From Bradyrhizobium sp. CCBAU 53421 (GTDB lineage: Bacteria > Pseudomonadota > Alphaproteobacteria > Rhizobiales > Xanthobacteraceae), in assembly GCF_015291625.1 (NCBI RefSeq), contig NZ_CP030047.1, forward strand, positions 6,076,001-6,140,000: a stretch of 64,000 nucleotides of DNA, in the 5' to 3' direction. Numbering within the stretch: position 1 is the stretch's first letter; each line of letters starts with the position of its first letter. The notes beneath the pieces are model-generated. The model was not told the origin of the DNA. It worked only from the letters and a program-made list of their open reading frames with translations, and did not search any database. This document shows positions 60,969 to 64,000 of the stretch, piece by piece. Made by a program: the position numbers and the translations under genes.

Positions 60969-63197
60969 CTATCTCGGCAGCCCGAGCGCGCGCTGCGCGA
61001 TCAGGCTGCGCTGAATCTCGTTGGTCCCGATGCTGATGACCCACATCAGCGAATGCCGCAGGTTCTGCTCGAAACGGCCATTGTCGATCGCGCCCGGCAT
61101 CTGCTCGGACAGCGCAGCGCGCATGCCGAGGATGTCGAGCGCGGCCTCGCCGAAGCGCTCCATCAGCTCGCCGGAGAACACCTTGCTGATGGCGCCATAT
61201 TCCGGCGGCGTCGCACCATCGGCGGCAAGCTCGGCACAATGCATCATCAACTGACGGCCGATCTCGATCTCTGAGGCCAGGGTCGCAATCTTGTCGCGGA
61301 CGATCGGGTTATCGGCCAGGGACCGATCGCCGATCACACGCAACCGCAGCTGCTCGAAGGCGTGCGCGACCTTCAGGACGATGCCGCCGCCGACCAGCCC
61401 TCGCTCGAAGGCCAGCGCGCCGGTCAGCACTTTCCAGCCGCCATTGACCTCGCCGACCAGGTTCTCGGCGGGAATGCGGACATCATCGTAGAAGATGTTG
61501 GCAAACGTGCCGTCATACATGGTGACGGATGGGTGGATGGTGATGCCCCGCGCATCCATCGGCACGATGAACATGCTGATGCCGGCATGCGGCGGCTTCG
61601 CATCCTTGTCGGTCCGCGCCGCGAGGAACATGTATTTGCCCCACCAGGTCGTGGTCCAGATCTTCTGGCCGTTGATCACCCAGTGATCGCCGTCCCTGAT
61701 CGCAGTGGTACGCAGCGCCGCGAGGTCGGAGCCCGCCTGCGGCTCGCTGTAACCCATGCCGTGCATGGCTTCGCCGCGCAGGATTTCCGGCAGGTATCTC
61801 CGCTGCTGCTCTGACGTGCCGAACATCATCAGCGCATTGGCCTGGATCGCCGCGCCAATCCGTGGCGCCTCGCCCCGCTCCATCGTCTCCATGAAGGCGA
61901 TCTGCTCCAGCGGCGAGCGCGCCTGGCCGCCGAACTGCTCAGGCCATCCGAGGCCGATCCATCCGGTCTCGCCGATATCGCGCGCGAAGTCGGCATCGAA
62001 TTCGCGTTTGGCGAACGGTCTTTGGTCGAAGGCCTGTTTCGTGTCTCCGGTCCAGTTCTGTTCAAGCCAGCGCCGAACCTGCTCGCGAAATGCGTTTCCG
62101 GCAGGTCCGAGGTCGTATTGCGGCAGCCCGGCGCCGCCCGCATCCAACAGCCGCGCGGCCAGTCTGTGCTTTGCATCCGCGGCGCCGCCGAGCGTGATCG
62201 TATCCAGATGCACGCGCTTGAAATGAATCGGCGCCTCGTGCTCCTCGGCATAGCCGATCGCACCGAACGTATGTTGGGTCTCCAGCGAGACCTGCCGCAG
62301 CGCAGTGCCGGCGAAGGCCGATGCGCAATCGGCGAAGTAACGCCAGTCGTCGTCGCCGCCATCATGCAGTCTGGCGGCATGCTCGAGGATCAACCTGACG
62401 CCCTCGAGCGCGACCAGGCAGTTGGCCAGCTTGTGCTGGATCGCCTGGAATTTACCGATCGGTTGGCCGAACTGGTGCCGTTCCTTGGCGTAGTCCACAG
62501 CGAGCTCAAAGGCACGCCGTGCCGCGCCGTAAGCACGCGCGGTCAGCGCCACCTTGCCCTTGAGACGGAGGTCATCCAAAACGAGGGCCCTGACGGGAAT
62601 AGGCGTGACCGGCGCTGCGTTCAGCCTGACCTCGTGAAGTCCCCAGGCACCCATCGCACGAACGGCGATGCATTCAACGCCGGCACCGCCAAGATCGATC
62701 AGCACAAGGCGAGCCCCGTCGAGAGCGACCAGAAGATGCGTAGCGCTTCCCGCAGCTTCCACAAAGCGGAGCACGCCGTTGGCCTTGAGGTCCGTGACCT
62801 CGATCGAGCCCGTCCCGGGATCGGGATCCAGCGCGCCGAACGAGAAGGCGACAATCGCCTGCCGGGAATGCAGCCGCTCCAGGAGATCCACCGCCGCGTC
62901 AAACCGCGATCCAGAGATCAAGAGATTGACCAACGCCGCAGACCACATCGGCGCCGGGCACCCGGCACGGCCAAGCTCCGCCATCACGACCAAAATCTCG
63001 GCGAGCCCGCCCTCACCGCTCGCCGAGCCGAGCGCGGCGACGCCCTGCCCCACCAGCTTGCGCCAGATCGCCGACACCTCGTCCGGCGAGGACGAGGCCG
63101 TTGCGCCGCGCGGGCACCAATGCTCGTCGAGGAAGCCGCGCAGGGAGTCGCGCAGCATTCCTGCGACATCGTTATCCGACGCTTCGGTCGCCGTCAT
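60969..63197 (-). CDS. Double-domain acyl-CoA dehydrogenase (fused tandem ACAD)
   Basis: Acyl-CoA dehydrogenases oxidise acyl-CoA at the alpha-beta bond with FAD. The 742-residue protein is two ACAD units in one chain. The N-terminal half (about 1-350) is degenerate but keeps the RHQFGQPIGKFQAIQHKLA helix. The C-terminal half (about 360-742) is complete, with MGYSEPQAGSDLA, GQKIWTT and SIGTNEIQRSLIAQRALGLP. The likely base is the Glu in ALAFERGLV, at the helix-G place used by isovaleryl-CoA-type enzymes. Fused ACADs of this type act on steroid, alicyclic or branched acyl-CoAs. Confidence 0.9.
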   Translation of the reverse strand: MTATEASDNDVAGMLRDSLRGFLDEHWCPRGATASSSPDEVSAIWRKLVGQGVAALGSASGEGGLAEILVVMAELGRAGCPAPMWSAALVNLLISGSRFDAAVDLLERLHSRQAIVAFSFGALDPDPGTGSIEVTDLKANGVLRFVEAAGSATHLLVALDGARLVLIDLGGAGVECIAVRAMGAWGLHEVRLNAAPVTPIPVRALVLDDLRLKGKVALTARAYGAARRAFELAVDYAKERHQFGQPIGKFQAIQHKLANCLVALEGVRLILEHAARLHDGGDDDWRYFADCASAFAGTALRQVSLETQHTFGAIGYAEEHEAPIHFKRVHLDTITLGGAADAKHRLAARLLDAGGAGLPQYDLGPAGNAFREQVRRWLEQNWTGDTKQAFDQRPFAKREFDADFARDIGETGWIGLGWPEQFGGQARSPLEQIAFMETMERGEAPRIGAAIQANALMMFGTSEQQRRYLPEILRGEAMHGMGYSEPQAGSDLAALRTTAIRDGDHWVINGQKIWTTTWWGKYMFLAARTDKDAKPPHAGISMFIVPMDARGITIHPSVTMYDGTFANIFYDDVRIPAENLVGEVNGGWKVLTGALAFERGLVGGGIVLKVAHAFEQLRLRVIGDRSLADNPIVRDKIATLASEIEIGRQLMMHCAELAADGATPPEYGAISKVFSGELMERFGEAALDILGMRAALSEQMPGAIDNGRFEQNLRHSLMWVISIGTNEIQRSLIAQRALGLPR

Positions 63198-63210
63198 TGC
63201 CAGCCTCGCG

Positions 63211-64000
63211 CTACGCCTGGCCGAACTTCGGCTTGCGCTTCTCCTTGAACGACATGGTCGCTTCCTTGTGGTCCGCGGTCTCGAACGTCACCTGTTCCAG
63301 CGCCATCGAGGCTTCCAGCAGCATGTTCACGCGCTCCTTGACGATCTGGTTGATCGACAGCTTGGTCCAGCGAATGGCCCAGGTCGGACCGCTCGCAAGC
63401 TCGACCGCGATCTCGCGGGCCTTGGCCAACACTTCCGCGCGCGGCGCGACATGGTTGACCAGCCCGATCCGCTCGGCTTCCTTGCCCTTCAGCAGCGTGC
63501 CGCGGATCAAAAATTCCTTGGCCTTGTTGATGCCGATCAGCAGCGGCCAGATCACCGTGCCGCCGTCGCCCGCGACCAGACCAACGCGCGAGACGTGGGT
63601 GTCGCCGATCCGGGCATCCTCGGCCATCACGGTGATGTCGCAGAGCAACGCATGAGTCGCAGCCAAGCCGATCGCATCGCCGTTGATCGCCGCGATGATC
63701 GGCTTGTCGAGCTCGAGCTGTCGGGTGACCCCGCGCCGGCTGATCATGGGGTCGTGGACCTCGCCCTCTTCGAGCACGTCGCCGCCCGGCCGCTCCGACA
63801 TTGCCTTCACGTCGCCGCCGACGCTGAAGAAGTCGCCGGCGCCGGTCAGCACCACGACATTGACGGCGTGGTCGTCGGCGAGGTCGTCCCAGATCGTCCG
63901 CAGCTCGCGGATCAGTTTCTGATTGATGGCATTGCGCGCCTGCGGGCGATTCAAGGTCACGGTCGCGACCTTGTCCGCGACCTCGACCGTCAGGCATTCA
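63211..64000 (-). CDS. Enoyl-CoA hydratase/isomerase-family protein (5' end outside window)
   Basis: The crotonase-fold protein is open to the right edge: the frame reads ECLTVEVADKVATVTLNRPQARNAIN, split here by the edge of the visible N-terminus, so the true start lies beyond base 64000. The crotonase oxyanion region is seen as FFSVGGDVKAM and IAAINGDAIGLAAT. The two catalytic glutamates of hydratases are not present: the places read GLAATHALLCD and ARIGDTHVSRVG. It may act as an isomerase, hydrolase or lyase instead. It precedes the double ACAD gene by 13 bases in the same direction. Confidence 0.88.
   Translation of the reverse strand, partial: ECLTVEVADKVATVTLNRPQARNAINQKLIRELRTIWDDLADDHAVNVVVLTGAGDFFSVGGDVKAMSERPGGDVLEEGEVHDPMISRRGVTRQLELDKPIIAAINGDAIGLAATHALLCDITVMAEDARIGDTHVSRVGLVAGDGGTVIWPLLIGINKAKEFLIRGTLLKGKEAERIGLVNHVAPRAEVLAKAREIAVELASGPTWAIRWTKLSINQIVKERVNMLLEASMALEQVTFETADHKEATMSFKEKRKPKFGQA

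Noticed and set aside
1..64000. CRISPR arrays, tRNA or rRNA genes, insertion sequences
   Set aside because: No regularly spaced repeats, no cloverleaf-like or rRNA-like stretches and no transposase frames were seen.

Overview
The window is about 64 kb of high-GC chromosome and looks like a Bradyrhizobium-type alphaproteobacterium. The grounds are dense operons with 4-base ATGA overlaps, many Liv/Urt-family ABC transporters with LuxR, MarR and ANTAR regulators, catabolic CoA operons, and a 26-base inverted-repeat element of the kind seen in bradyrhizobial genomes. The genus is an inference from style; there is no rRNA or marker gene. I see no tRNA, rRNA, CRISPR array, insertion sequence or prophage.

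Region 1 (1-12.3 kb): gamma-glutamyltransferase, a YtcJ-type amidohydrolase, a CobW/G3E metal chaperone and a Liv-type ABC transporter read leftward. They are followed by a secreted M15-like protein, a LuxR-family regulator and a NylB-like serine hydrolase. An 18-bp palindrome (ATCCACC-N4-GGTGGAT) occurs exactly in front of two of these genes and imperfectly in front of a third, so they may form one regulon.

Region 2 (12.3-23.9 kb): a leftward amide operon holds two amidase-signature hydrolases, an acetamidase/formamidase, a five-part ABC transporter and an SDR. It is divergent from an AmiC/AmiR pair (ligand sensor and ANTAR antiterminator).

Region 3 (23.9-38.3 kb): a leftward unit made of an STN-domain signalling protein, an ECF sigma factor, a FecR-type anti-sigma factor and a 3982-residue TPS/filamentous-haemagglutinin-like exoprotein. 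It resembles the Pseudomonas VreA/VreI/VreR system, with the giant surface protein placed directly behind the signalling genes. No TpsB exporter is present. This is the most distinctive system in the window.

Region 4 (38.5-51.9 kb): a second amide system reads amiC, amiR, an ANTAR-type leader (two adjacent hairpins plus an intrinsic terminator), urtABCDE-like transporter, amiE, an NCS1 permease, a MetX-like hydrolase, a CbbQ/NorQ-type MoxR ATPase and a VWA protein. The layout suggests amide-induced antitermination of uptake, hydrolysis and a MoxR-VWA maturation pair.

Region 5 (52.2-64 kb): a catabolic cluster reads Rieske oxygenase and reductase, an orphan substrate-binding protein, two family III CoA-transferases, a DUF35/thiolase-like pair, a double-domain acyl-CoA dehydrogenase and an enoyl-CoA hydratase-like protein that runs off the right edge. 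A HicB-like protein heads the dioxygenase operon, and a MarR regulator with a palindromic site lies divergent to it. This probably breaks down an aromatic or alicyclic acid after CoA activation; the substrate cannot be read from sequence.
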